NCBI RefSeq assembly: GCF_036588685.1
Contig: NC_086382.1
Location: forward strand, 71,521,999-71,585,998
DNA from: Mytilus trossulus
Lineage: Eukaryota; Mollusca; Bivalvia; Mytilida; Mytilidae
DNA: 64,000 bases
Direction: 5' to 3'
Shown: piece by piece, positions 44,853 to 57,894 of the stretch
Numbering within the stretch: the first letter of the stretch is position 1
How the letters are laid out: each line of letters starts with the position of its first letter
Translations under genes and position numbers: made by a program
Notes under the pieces: model-generated
What the model was told of the DNA's origin: nothing
Database searches by the model: none
What the model saw: only the letters and a program-made list of their open reading frames with translations

Positions 44853-47800
44853 CCTGTCTTTCACCTATAACATATGTTATTTTCAAAATATTGACATAAG
44901 TGACTAATACTGTATTGAATAGAACAAAAATATACTTAAAACAAAAGAAAATAAATTATAAAAGAAAACGAAGAAACTGCTTTAAGTAATTTGCGCTGTT
45001 ATTTGCTGTCTTACCTGTGTACGACCACGGCTCGATTTATTGATTAATATTTTTGAAATATAAATTTCAGTTTTAAACAGTTTGTCAGTCGTTTCACGGA
45101 ATTCAATTAAAGAAAAGTTTGATTTTGTGTACGCCTGATGACAATAATCAACCTTGTAAATTAATGAAAGAAACGATGGATAAAATATGTTGTTTAAAGA
45201 CTTAGGCTTACATCAACTATCAAAATAAAACCCATACTTGTGTTTTCATCATCAGATCATTTCATATATGTAAACATTAATTGAATAATTTGTGTCTTAC
45301 TTGTGTCAATAATCTGACTTATTAGCAATATATCGTTTAAGATAAGAATACATTAGTAAGAATAACGGTCATGAATTGATTGACTTTAAGTCTGAATAAT
45401 GTGTCATAGTGACTTGTGTTCATGAAGTATGTTATTTTTTTTTTAAAATATCTAGCACGTTGACACTTCGACTAAGCAAGCCGACCTAGTTCAAAGCAGG
45501 GTTCATATTCATATTGAAATGATCATTATATGTTCTCATGATATATATGTGCAATATGTAAATGAACTTGCATTATCAACGCGTCATCATTTTTTATTCT
45601 TCTTTTCAGTTTTGAAGAGCAATGTTAAGATGTGTCATTATAAAATTCTTTATTTCTTTCTTCGATATGATTGCCGAATCCTTTATGTTCACATTTGAAA
45701 CAACATACAACTACTCTAGAATATCATTTATTATTTGAATTGAAACATGTTTAAATTCTGTTTGAGTTTTTTTAAAAATTATGAAAAAAACCCCAACAAT
45801 GACAAAAAAAGGAAATATACGTTTTTTTTAAAACATTATCGATTTTGCAGTATATTTTTATCTTTAAATTCAATTGAATTAGGACCAGCTTTATCATTTT
45901 GTTTTGCTTCGGTAAGAAGTTGTAGAATATACAAATGTTTTAAGCAGCAGGATACATACTAACCAATAACATTTGTGTCTAATGGATGACATGCTATATT
46001 GTTGAAAAAAATAATAGCTGCCGTTATAAATGAAATTTATCATGATCTTGCTGCAAAGATCTAGATAAGTAGTTATAAATTCTAGTATCATTAAATACTA
46101 CTTAATGATGTAATGTATAGTAGCAATCCGGAGAACACCAAACTTAAACAATACACCAGTAGACGTAGATCTGCAGGTTGTACTTTGTTTCTCAAACCAA
46201 GCCTCTTTTGAGGAGATATGTACTACCCATAGATAATTTGATTTGTTGACATACTGGTTCCTATATATGATCTCTATTTTTCATCTCATAGAGACATAAT
46301 CTTGGACTGTTACCAGTATAAACACATACTATTGCGGTGATAAATGAATTAAAAGGTAGGCAAAAATTAAAGGTAGAGATAGTGCACAATTTTAGCATAT
46401 ATTAAGTTATAAAACTCTAACAAGTTCAGGGCATACAAATGTGGAAAATATGCCGCACAGCCCTATGTTTTGATCTTTGAATAAAACAAAAGGGCATATC
46501 AATTTTCTGTTCTAGGATAAAAAAAAAGTTCACAAAACTTCATAGTAAAAGTGAAGCTTAAGTAACAGAAATGCATCCTATGTAGGGTAAAAACTATGAT
46601 AACTTAGCATATAATCACAGTTTACAGTATGGTTTTCAGGAGCCCCGAATTAAAAATAAATTCATAATATAAGCAAATTTGTAATTCAAATTGTTTACAA
46701 GTTGCTTATATCTACTCTTTTCAGTCATTACAACTTATTGATACTTCCTAGATATTATTGGTGGGGTATTTTTGTCCTGTTGATAACCCAAAATGTAGGC
46801 CATAACACCTAATTGTGTTTTTTTGTGACCACGGCATAAAAAAGTACAAGCTAGAATTACAAAAAGATCTCAATAGAACTTACAATAAAAATAAGAAAGG
46901 AAATGGGGAATGTGTCAAAGCGACAAAAATACGACCATAGAGCAGACAACAGCCGCAGGCCACCAATGTGATTTCAAATGCGAGAAACTCCCGCACTCGT
47001 AGGCGTCCTTTAGCTGTCACCTTAAACATATGAATACTCGTACATTTATAATTGACGTCATACTAAACTCCGAATTATACGCAAGAAACTAAGATTGAAA
47101 AATCATACAAGACTAGCAAAGGCCAACGGCATCTGACTTGGGACAGGCGCAAAATTGCAGCGGGGTTAAACATGTTTATGAGATCTCAACCCTCCCCCTA
47201 TACCTCTAGCCAATGAAGAAAAGTAAACGCATAACAATACGCACATTAAATTCAGTTCAAGAGAAGTCCGAGTCCGATACCAGAAGATATAAAAGAAAAT
47301 AAATAAAATGACAATATTACATATATATCAACAGACTACTAGCAGTTAACTGACATGCCAGCTCCAGACCTCAATTAAACTGATTGAAAGATTATGTCTT
47401 CATCATATGAATATCAGGCATAATCCCTCCCGTTAGGGGTTAAGTGTCATACTATCATAAAATATACGAAAAGAACATAACCCTTGTCATGCCAACACAT
47501 TTTCTTTTTTAAATAACTATGTTTAGTTTCGATGCAAAGACCTTATAAGTGAATCAATATTAAAGCCAAAATATGCAATCTTTAATCACCTGACAACAGT
47601 ATTGTAACTATATCCCTTATAAAATAAGTGTGTTAAAAGGTTTTGTAAGCTTTTGAGGTAAATACTGACATTTTTGTGCTTTGTAAAGAATATTACCATA
47701 AAAAAGTGGTTGTGAAATACCTAAATGTATAAGATGTTTGCATGTTGATTTATATTTACGAATTATTTCCTTATACCGATGATAAAATTTAGTAAATATT

Positions 47801-50800
47801 TTGACTAGTTTGTGATATCGAAAACCCTAGTGTAATAATTTTTTAGTTATACCTAATTTTCTCATACAATAGTATGTTCTATCCTGAATATATACTAGAT
47901 ATTCTACATTGCTAGATATAATTTGGGAAATGTTAGGCCCAGGGGCAAAAACCAGAGAAAAATGCTTACCCCCTCCTCACGGGTCATACAACAGATTATT
48001 TATTTTGTAAATGCATTGATTTTATTATTTTCAAGGTCTTTTATATAGAAAGCAATATTTGTGCTTGGCTATTATGCAAAAATCATATGCAAACTGTTTT
48101 TTCAATCAATCTTTTAGCAAATTCATACACCAGCTTGGTACCTTCATGCATATAACTTTCGTAAATATGGCTTTGTTTAAACACTATATATAACATGTAT
48201 TAGCTAAATTATGTTAGGTATATGGCTAGAGATGATTCTTTTGAGAAGAATTCTAGATTTGAGACAGAAATTGCGAACTTTCATTGACAACTTGCAGTAA
48301 AATGTGGACTGGAGACAGAAGCAGGACTAGATACTTTTTATAATCTTGAATGTTGGAATGATTTACTACTAAACATTACAATTTTAATATTCTCAAATGC
48401 TCTTAATTCGTTATCCGAATAGTTTCAAACAGGTTCTAGACAGTTCATGTCAGAAAACATGCACAAAGGGCGTCCTGGCAATAATTAAAGTCTTGTTTTC
48501 AAATTCTTGAAAACATTGAAACAGCGATATCGGTATAAAAGTGTACCCTAAAACGAAAATAAGAGTATATACTAAACGATTTTTAAAAGGCTATAATTCT
48601 GATAAATAAGAATTGTTTTAGGAAAAGTGTTCTGAGAGAGTTTTTTTATTTGAATAAATTTTTGTATAGGTTGCACGTTAAAAATCATTCATCAAACAAC
48701 GTCTATTTTGGGGTGATATATGATATAAACTTCATACTAAAAGTAACACAGTTTTAGCCCCAAAGGATGTTCATAAGGAAAATTGCGTTTTGTATCTTAA
48801 ACGAAATGCATACGGGAAATATCAACCTTGTTTATCTCTATATACAGCCATCAACAAATGTCACAACACATACAGCTTGATCTGAAGAATACTCGACTAT
48901 TAACAAATAAGGAATGTCTAAGATATTCTAATATCAAACTAAGAGTACTCGATAACGCCATGTCAAGAAAAACACTGTATTAAAATAGATGTTATACTTT
49001 TTTGTTACAAAAAGAGTAGATATTTGAAGAAAATTTTAAACTGTCCGAGAGGATTTAGACAATCCCTGTAGTTTAAATATGGGATTTCAGTTATGCCTTT
49101 TGGTGTCTATTTTCTACCCTTACACATAATATTAGTTAATATTTATTTTTAGTTTAAATGATTCTTTAGAAAGTTTTATTTGCTACAGCTTGTATATAGC
49201 CTCAAGTTTCTACTGTGATGCAAACGGTAAATGTGCCCGATATACTTGACCATGCTTTGTATTAATTTGACTTGTTTACACAATTTGTAATGCAATTCTG
49301 GAATTAAAAGTTTTCAATTTATTTAATATCTCGGCTCTTTCATTTTAAATAGGTCCGTCTTTTATATGCATTGAGTACGACGATACATTTTCACTTTTGT
49401 ACATGGTGTACTCGTACTCAAAACGAATTTTGAAAAAATGTTTACTTCCGTACTATATGTACATGAACCCGTACCATCACAATTATTACATTTGAACTTA
49501 CCTGTGTTCGTTGTTTTATTTAACGCCACTTTGTCCCAGGTAGGAGTTGTTTTATTGACTCTTTTCTTCGTCTTTTCTATTATCTATACATTTGATATAT
49601 GACTCAATATGAAACTATTATCTGGGTCAAAATAGCATGAAAAAAAATAACGTACAGAGGTTATCTAGAAACAATAATTTTGTTGTTATGAGGACGGAAA
49701 TAGTTTTGACATTCGAGTTTCTGAAGAGTGCATGAAAGATCATAACAGACATTTAAGATTACGAAAATTAATTCCGCATCTTAAAGATATAAGTATGAAT
49801 GAATTAATCGAAACTTTTTACTCGCATTGTAGCTAGGAGAGATATGATAAACATACACATTAGAGAATGAAAATGCTAAGTATAGTAATTAAAACACAAA
49901 CTAGATCTATAGTTATATATATGTCAAGTCAACACAATTCGGTTTAAGACAACGTACACACATTGATAGTAAAGAAAACAGTTCATTGGTTTTATCAATT
50001 ATCTGAGAGAGAAAAAACAGTGTAACACTGTGGATAGCTAATTTTGGAATGAAATACCTTGCGCCGTTCAAAAAGTCAACCAGTGCAGCAGCCAATAACA
50101 ATCTCGCCGCGGTTAATATTGTAAATTTAAGATCAATGTTTATATAAAAAGATGAAATAACAAAAGGTGAAGATAATAGACATGAAAGGATTGAACATGT
50201 TATCATGACCTGTCGAAAAAACGTACATGGATTGGAATTAAATTTAAGTAAATTTGAATAGGGTGATGTTATTGATTGAAATCGATCTAGAATTAAGACA
50301 ATTTATTCAGATAATAATCCACCATACCTATTTTAGATCAACATAAATTTTATAGAAGTTGCCAGATGTTTAACATGAAATTGTACTATACTGTATGACA
50401 TAACCATTTAATGTAAATGTATTTGTGGTAACATAAATTGTCTTTTGTATATTGTAAAAATATCATTTAAAAAGACCTTACAAATATTTGAATTGATTAC
50501 ACTATACTTCAAACAAGAAATTTGAAAGACTACTAAAATACTTCCTTCTTGGTAAGCGGACTGGTTTACACTCAACTAGGTTATCTGTTTCATAAACATA
50601 GCAAAATTTGATTAATTTTTTGTACCAAACTATTTATTGCATAATTGAAGAGTTACGTTATCAATACACTGACAGTTACGTAAGTAGATTCGTACTATAT
50701 TATCATAAAGACTACAAAGATACTAGTTGATTGAAAATTCTCGTAATGATTATTTGTTTTATATTTTTATCTGTTGCTATTATATATGTATATGTATAGC

Positions 50801-51109
50801 TATGATTTATATGTTGTTATGTTACTACATGTAAAGGCAACAGTTGTATGCCGCTGTTATAAGTAAAACATCGATAGAATGATAGAAACCATATCCGGGC
50901 TACAAACTAAATCTTGGGACACACATCAACTATAAGAGGAAAACACTTAAGTGATCATTGTCAATACAGTTTGTGTAATGCGGTATATACTTTTTTCGAG
51001 TCTTTGTGTGTGTGATAGGAATATTTACTGAACATACAAGAATCGTTGGAAATATCATTTACATGAATTAATTGTGTGGAATGTTTTTTCTTCTCATTTG
51101 TACTTCAGA
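44853..51109. other. Intergenic part of HSPA12 tandem unit 2
   Basis: 3' flank and spacer between copies 2 and 3, paralogous in order to 31501-37976 (blocks near 45260-45590 and 48920-49420). The block 45571-46110 is also homologous to 62273-62748 near the end of the window. It contains the repeat G element at 46895-47850. A 97-codon minus-strand frame at 49913-50206 has no features I recognise and is not called. No other gene. Confidence 0.65.
46895..47850 (-). repeat. Dispersed repeat family G, long copy
   Basis: Contains GGAAATGGGGAATGTGTCAA, ACTTGGGACAGGCGCAAAAT, CCCTCCCCCTATACCTCTAG, 'GACATGCCAGCTCCAGACCT' and 'CCTCCCGTTAGGGGTTAAGT'. The complement of the start (ACACATTCCCCATTTCC-type) recurs as fragments at 53598-53690 and 53780-53872. 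I recognise it as an abundant mussel repeat. No intact ORF; a retroelement 3' region is possible. Confidence 0.65.
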
Positions 51110-54100
51110 ATGAGTTCTAGTAAGCTAATAGTTGCTTTGATTGACATTGGTACTACGTACAGTGGATATGCTTTCTCTAGTACCGGCCAAAAAGAAAAGG
51201 TGTATACATATAACTGGAATACAGCTTCTTTTAAAAATTCGACAAGTATTCTCTTTTCACCAGGAAGAGATTTCCATTCCTTTGGTTACAAAGCAGAACA
51301 ACATTTTGCAATGCTATCACATACAGGAGAAAATAGAGATTGGTACTTCTTCAAAATGTTCAGATTTTTACTAAACAAACATGAGGTAGCTAAATAGTTT
51401 TTTCTTTTCTTTTGTATAATGATAAAAAATATTTCATTCAACCATTTCTTATATATAAATGCCTAGGTCGCATACTAAGGGACCCCTGTATTTTAACAGC
51501 ATCACTTGACCAGGGGAAAAAATCAAATGAATGTATACTTACAATAGTTTGACATACATGTATTTATAAAACCAATACCATTTATTTTACCTGATAAGCA
51601 CACTGTATAATACATAATAATTTTCGTATATCCGGTTCACTGAACAAACATGTGTAGATTTAAACTTGAAAAAAATATATATGTGATGAGAAAACTGAGT
51701 TATAGCTTGAACTAGACATTATTAATGTGATTGACCAAAAAATGAATTGTTCTGTAATATACATATGGATTATAAACAAAGGATAAAACACATGTGGTTA
51801 GTGCTAATGTATTACGAATCATGATTATTTTTTGTATGCATAAGATATATGGAACGCTGCATGTCATCATTCTCATCAATTCGTCCGTCTTAAACTTTAG
51901 TCAATTACAGATCAGGTTACATCCTAATTGAAACTGGGCTTTTTTTTTGATACACTTGACTTTGTATATTGCTTTGCGTCAGTAGGGGTGACATGACTTT
52001 TGGTATTCACGAGAAGCAATTAATAGAATGTAATCTAATTATCCATTACAACAAAAGGATCCACAACAAAGATTTATCACCTCGAAAACAGATATAGATG
52101 TTAAATTAGAATAATAACAGAATTTGAATCCTTAGAGAAAACAAAAACACCTTCATTCAAGGATTTAAATCATTGTACACTTATTTCAATCGTTTCAATT
52201 CATGATAAAACCTTTGGTACTATCTTTTAAAAATGCAACCCCTCGGTCGTTTTAAGGAGTGTATCCATGTGTTGAAATTTGGGCAACTGGAGATTTTATC
52301 ACTTTTCAGTGCCGATAAAACGATAGCACGACAATTATATAACTTTTCTAATCTAGCATTTTAATCCGTGTTCGGTGTGATAGATCTTTGTAGTGGATCC
52401 CTTTGTTGTAACTATTATTTTTGTAACCGTTCATAAGTTACTGTTTACTCTATGCTGCTATGTTTATTGAGCAATGTTGTTTGATGAAATTCGCATGGTC
52501 GAGTCTAATACTCATAGAGCAAATATGGCTTTGATTGTAAAATGCAATATTTGGCCAAGAGTTGGAGACAACGACAGTCGACTCTCGTTGTCTCCAACTC
52601 ATGACTTACATTGTCTTTTACAGTCCACAGCAATAACTGTGATGTTTGAAATAGAAATGTGGAACGGTATCAACTGCAAGTAAACGCCATTTTGTGTTCC
52701 TCACTTGTTGTTATTTCCAACTTTGTAGACTAATATTTTATTTTTTTAATTCAAAAGATTTAATTGATGGTTATTTGATTTACCAGTTTTATCCAACGAC
52801 TTTTTTCAGCAAACAAACAACACAAACATATGAAAGATAAAGAGTATTTTGACTTTCATATTTGAATATGGGCTTTTAAGTTATGTTGCCTTACCTAACA
52901 AAAAAGGGCTTTTAACAATCTATCATGAAAGTGTGTACATCATTGATACATTTAAAGGTAGCTGCTACTTTTGTGTTGACATGAAATATCATTGCTCACT
53001 TCATATAAAATATTGAATTATTCGAGACACTAAATCTTTTTAAACCTAGGTTTAAATTTCCTTTGTCATATTTGGTGCGTCTGGTGTACACAATTATTAA
53101 CCTTGATGAGTTTTTGAATCATAGACAGTGGAAATACTCAATCTGTTAAAAGAAAAATGTTCATTGCAAACAGAGAAGACCTAGAAATCTGTATATTTTT
53201 AAAAATAATGTTATAGTATCAATTGTTTTAGGATTTAAACGAGAAGACGATGATTCAAGACTATACAGGGAAACAAATGCTAGCTATTAAAGTGTTCAGT
53301 GAGGGCATAAAGTTTATGAAAGAGCATTTGTTTACCCATTTTAAAAAGCGTATTCCAAGGCTTATTGATACTGACATTCGTTGGGTTATGACAGTTCCAG
53401 CTGTTTGGCACAGTACAAGCCAAAATTTCGTTCGGAAATCAGCAGAAAAGGTATATACTACAAAAGGTTTTTTTTTACTGTAAAAAATATGAATACTCAA
53501 AGGAGGGTGGTTTTTACTGGAAAAATCAAAAGTTTACGGGCTATAAAATAACAGTTTTTCAACGATTTTGTAAATATTAACATATAATAGACATTATGTT
53601 GACAACCCATTGGTGCCCTTCGGTTGTTTATTGATCTTGGTCGTAATGTTGTCTTTTTGACGCTTTCCCCTTTTCCTTTCTCTGTTTTATAGGAATCAAT
53701 AATATAACACATTATGACCAAAGAAAGGCAAAAGATAGCAACCACACCAGCTAAACAAGTTTCTCGCTGCATTTAAGACTCATTGGTGGCCTTCGACTGT
53801 TGTCTGCTCTATGGTCGGGTTGTTGTCACTCTTTATCACATTCCCAATTTCAATTCTCAATTTTATTAAGTTCTTTTTATGACGTATTGTACTCCTTATT
53901 TGTAAACTAGGCTGGAATACCTACGGATCAGTTCAATATAGCTTTGGAACCAGAGTCAGCAGCACAGTATTGCCTGTCAGAATTGCAGAGATCGGAATTG
54001 TCACCTGTGCAGTCTGGACAGAAATTTCTTCTTGTAGACTGTGGTTGTGAGTATAACCCTTAAAAGTGAGCAGTTACATGAGATGGTTTTTCATAATTTA

Positions 54101-57100
54101 CTCGTCTTAAACAAATATATCATTTATTATGCTTTACTCACCAATAGAACATAATAACTATAAACTGTTACAAAGATATAACAGAATGTATTATAAAATG
54201 TGTAATGCCTTTTTGCAAACAATAAACGTAATATCATTATCATAACAATAAACAACCCTGGTTCGGTAATATTCATTTTGCTCCTAACCTCGTGTATGTT
54301 ATATTCATAAGTTTTAGCACAATTACAATTCCTATATCAAAATATTCTCAAAATAAGTCTAATTGATTTTACGCACCAGTCTATTTGCCAGTTGTGTTCA
54401 TGACCATGGAATTAGAAATAAACATGTATGTACTGGCTCCTACATTTTCCTTGAAAATTAATAGCCAGTTAAAAGGAGAATATCATTAATTTATAAGATA
54501 TTAAATCTTCTAATCATATTTAAACATTTGTAAAGCTAAACCAATAATGTTGTATTGATGAAAAAGTAGTAGGGCAATTAATATAAAAAAGAAGATGTGG
54601 TATGATTGCCAATGAGACACAGACATTAACAACTATAGGTCACCGTGCGGCCTTCAACAATGAGCAAAGCCCATACCGCATAGTCAGCTATAAAAGGCCC
54701 CGATAAGACAATGTAAAACAATTCAAACGAGAAAACTAACGGCCTTATTTATGTAAAAAAAAATGAACGAAAAACAAATATGTAACACATAAACAAACGA
54801 AAACCACTGAATATACAGGCTCCTGACTTGGGACAGGCACATACATAAATAAGGTGGCAGGGTTAAACATGTTAACGGGATCCCAAACCTCCCCCTAACC
54901 TACAAAAGCCTTTATTTGGCTTAAAATTACTGTAAATTTAAAAGTTATCATACATATTCTTAAATTACTAAAAACTTGACTAAGGTATAAGGTACTAAGG
55001 AAAACAAAACAAATTTGACATCAAAACAGTTAACATGCAACAAATCGTGACCTTATTTGCATATTTTGGTGAGAATATGCCAATAGTAATAATAAAGCAT
55101 CTGTTAAATTATTTTGTTGTTTCCCGGCTGCGCAGGATGTTTCCACAACGGAAATAAAGATAGACAACTGCATAATTTCTGGGTTTTTTTTCCATCGTTT
55201 TGTGCATAAACAGTACATATCATGACGTAATTGTGACGTGATCAGATGAAGATCTTTATGTTTTTTATTTATATTTCTTGACCCATTTACATTTCTTAAC
55301 ATTATGTGCTATCAATATAATGGTTATCAAACATTTTATTTTCTTGGGTCAAAACTAGGCCTGCTCCTTTCCCAAAAAAAACCTATTATATCCATAATTT
55401 CAACATATCGTTCTTTGCCCTTGATAGCTTGCTGTTCGGTGTTAGCCAAGGGTTCGTACCTTGACCTATAATGGTTTACTTTTATAAATTGTTTTTTTAT
55501 GGAGAGTTGTATGGGCAATTTTAAATTTTGTCCGGTTTAGAAACAATCTACATGCGCAGGAGAACATGCATTCCAATCAGCGGTATACCACTGTTGCCTT
55601 TATTCATACCAGTAAATGAAAATCAACCTTTTGAATATGTGATTCTTTTAACATTTATAAATGACAATTTGTTTTTTTAAGTTGACATTCGAATAACTAT
55701 AAATGTTATTTTCTTGCAACGATCATATCTAGTGCACAGGTGGTGTTGCCACGACCTCTGATCCACCCGCATCAGAGAACAACACATTTTCAACAGAATG
55801 TTTGCCGTTTATACAAAACGTCTTCTTCAAATCTGATTTTTAGCGAACTGTTGATATTGATAAAGAAAAACTTTTAATCATAATAAAAAACGTTATTGTT
55901 ATGAAGCATACTCAATGAAACAGAACGTCACTTCATTGTATCAATTCCATTTCATCTAAATGCCAAAAGAGGTAGTTTGTCAAGCATTTCACTCATTATA
56001 TTGCATTTGTGTAAAATTCATCTTTATTTAAATAACTTGCAGAACTTCCAGTAAGCATTTAGAACCAGTGAACAATTACGGTTTCTGGATGATCGAAAAA
56101 TGTGACTCTCTAATGTGCCAACCTATAAAAATAATCAAGAACCAAAAAAACTGAAAACGCCATGTATATAAATACCAGAGAAAAAAAACCGACGAAAAGA
56201 ACAAAAACAAGTCCACCTAATATGGAAACTAAAGACTGGTCAACACAAACAGCATACATCACAGGTGTCCTCAGTTGCTCCAATTTTGTAAACCGACCCT
56301 ACAAGTGTAGCTATGTTTAAATTTGTAAGAATCTAAAATATTTTTTTTTTTCAATACGCTATGGACAGAAATGAAAAAAATAATCCGGTAGTTTAATTTT
56401 AACCAAATGAATCCTCTCCCCCATCCTGGGAAATATACTGATTTTTTGTAGTTTTATTTCCTCACCACATTTCCATTTGTATTTAAATTATTAACAATTA
56501 TAAATATGTTGTATAAGATGTCAATGTGATTTGACATAATTTCTTTGAAATAACATGCATAGGAAACATAATAGTTCCGCAAAGTCCTTGTTAATTTCGA
56601 TCAAATGTTCAACTGCAAATAATATCATGCTGATATATTAATTTATAACTATTAATCCTTAGATAGAACGGTTGAATTCACTATCATGGAAGCACGCAAT
56701 GATAACACAGTCACGAAAATACAGGCAACATCGGGAGGACCTTGGGGTGGAATTCATGTTGACGACGCTTTTCAAGAATACTTGTTGGAAATATTTAGTT
56801 ATGAATTGCTTGCTTCACTTTCAAGGAATGATATCAATGACTTAGAAATAAATTTTAATGTACTGAAGAAAACAGTTGATATGATCGACAAAATATATAA
56901 AATGTGTCTGCCGTTTAGTCTTCGACATGCTGTAAAACCTGAAATGCTGATAGCTGGAAGACTGAAAATAGATTCGAAGGTACTGACAGCATTTTTCGAC
57001 AAGCCAATCAAAAGAATTTGCAATAATATTCAGGATACCTTATTTTCCTTTAGGTTACATGATACAAGCACGTTAATATTAGTTGGGGAATTTGCAGAAA

Positions 57101-57216
57101 GCAAAATACTTTACGAAAAAATACAAATCAACTTTCCAAACATTCAAGTTCTAACGCCAAAATATCCAGCTTGCGCTGTCGCTTTAGGTGCTGTTGAAAT
57201 TGGTCATTGTATTTAG
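51110..57216 (+). CDS. HSPA12-like copy 3: diverged, C-terminally truncated, possible pseudogene
   Basis: Coding exons: 51110-51385, 53232-53450, 53911-54046 and 56663-57216 (1185 nt, 394 aa; phases 0, 0, 1). The frame is open throughout. Phosphate-1 is kept (IDIGTTYSGYAFS). Phosphate-2 reads VDCGYRTVEFT where copies 1 and 2 have LDCGGGTVDIT, so two of three glycines are gone. The adenosine motif is LVGEFAESK instead of LVGGFAESK. The protein stops at GHCI, about 140 residues short of the others, losing the MSPYTYGVD block and everything after. ATP hydrolysis is unlikely. It could be a recent pseudogene, or a pseudo-ATPase kept for binding. The ATG is one base after a GTACTTCAG acceptor. Candidate AATAAA at 57415-57420. 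Confidence 0.75.
52047..52410. mobile_element. MITE with 34-bp TIRs in intron 1 of HSPA12-like copy 3
   Basis: 52047-52080 and 52377-52410 are inverted complements with four mismatches; both contain GGATCC and end TACAACAAA at the outer edge. About 364 bp, no ORF. The target duplication may be TA or TTA. Confidence 0.75.
52560..52599. repeat. 40-bp near-perfect palindrome
   Basis: AGTTGGAGACAACGACAGTC is mirrored by GACTCTCGTTGTCTCCAACT around a GTCGAC centre, with one mismatched pair. Weaker pairing (GTAAAATGCAAT with ATTGTCTTTTAC) extends it to about 52535-52625. A foldback remnant is likely. Confidence 0.8.
53598..53872 (+). repeat. Two tandem fragments of repeat family G
   Basis: The first (53598-53690) has GACAACCCATTGGTGCCCTT and ends CTTTCCCCTTTTCC. 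The second (53780-53872) has TCATTGGTGGCCTTCGACTG and ends CACATTCCCAATTTC. Both match the complement of the start of family G and fill most of intron 2 of copy 3. Confidence 0.6.
54597..54900 (+). repeat. Dispersed repeat family A, best-preserved copy
   Basis: Runs GATGTGGTATGATTGCCAAT, 'GCGGCCTTCAACAATGAGCA', CTGACTTGGGACAGGCACAT and 'GCAGGGTTAAACATGTTAAC' to CCTCCCCCTAACCT. It is closer to what I take as the consensus than the copies in UBE2J1. It lies in intron 3 of HSPA12-like copy 3. Confidence 0.75.
55424..55512 (-). repeat. Dispersed repeat family A, inverted fragment
   Basis: Complement of the family A start: GATAGCTTGCTGTTCGGTGT, CCTTGACCTATAATGGTTTA and GGAGAGTTGTATGGGC. It lies about 520 bp from the forward copy in the same intron. 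Confidence 0.6.
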
Positions 57217-57773
57217 ACTCGTAAGAAACTTTATATGTATATGCGTATAATGTTTGAATGACATGGACTTAATTTTTGAAAATTCTGAAAGACAAATATT
57301 TTTCATCACCAAAAAGAGATATTCACATGACATGGATGGAAATGCTTCTACTTATCATTTTATTCAAGGAGACAGTAGTTTATCGATATTGAAATCTCGT
57401 GAATCAAGATAAAAAATAAAAGCCGATAAACTCACATGACATTCTAAAAAGGAGTGAGACTTGGTACGTCGTTAATCGAATTATATTCAGATGAATCAAA
57501 TGTGCATTTTGCTAATAACAAAAAGGTCATTTTCAAAAAAGAAACAAACATTGACCAGTATGGAATCGAAGCATAAAACCAACAGATAGCTGGAATGTGC
57601 AGGTTGTGTCATTGTGTGGTTAACTTTAACATTCATGAAAACGACGAAAATATACCGTAATTATACTGAATACAACGACTTAATAATATGTAAAATGAGC
57701 CGTATACACCATTCCAAACTGATTGATCTATATTAAGAGTCTGTGTTCAAACTGAATAACGACATTTTACCAC
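57217..57773. other. Region after HSPA12-like copy 3
   Basis: Sequence after the TAG has no resemblance to the missing 3' end of exon 4 in copies 1 and 2, nor to their 3' flanks. The break is therefore abrupt. No ORF or repeat with clear ends. Confidence 0.5.
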
Positions 57774-57894
57774 CTTAGATTGTGATTTACATATACGTCA
57801 CATGGTCTGTTATTCATCGGTTGTGACCTATTACGGAATATAACTGGTTTTCCAAATATGAAATCGTACTGCTTTACAATCAGTAATAGTTTAT
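57774..57894 (-). repeat. Short dispersed repeat next to the LINE
   Basis: Contains TTGTGATTTACATATACGTC, ATGGTCTGTTATTCATCGGT and GACCTATTACGGAATATAAC. I recognise similar sequence as a mussel repeat. It abuts the point where the LINE reverse transcriptase stops making sense, so it may have caused the loss of the LINE 3' end. Confidence 0.45.

Noticed and set aside
49913-50206. 97-codon minus-strand frame in the copy 2-3 spacer
   Set aside because: No recognisable motif, no splice or repeat context, and an AT-rich frame of this length is expected by chance.
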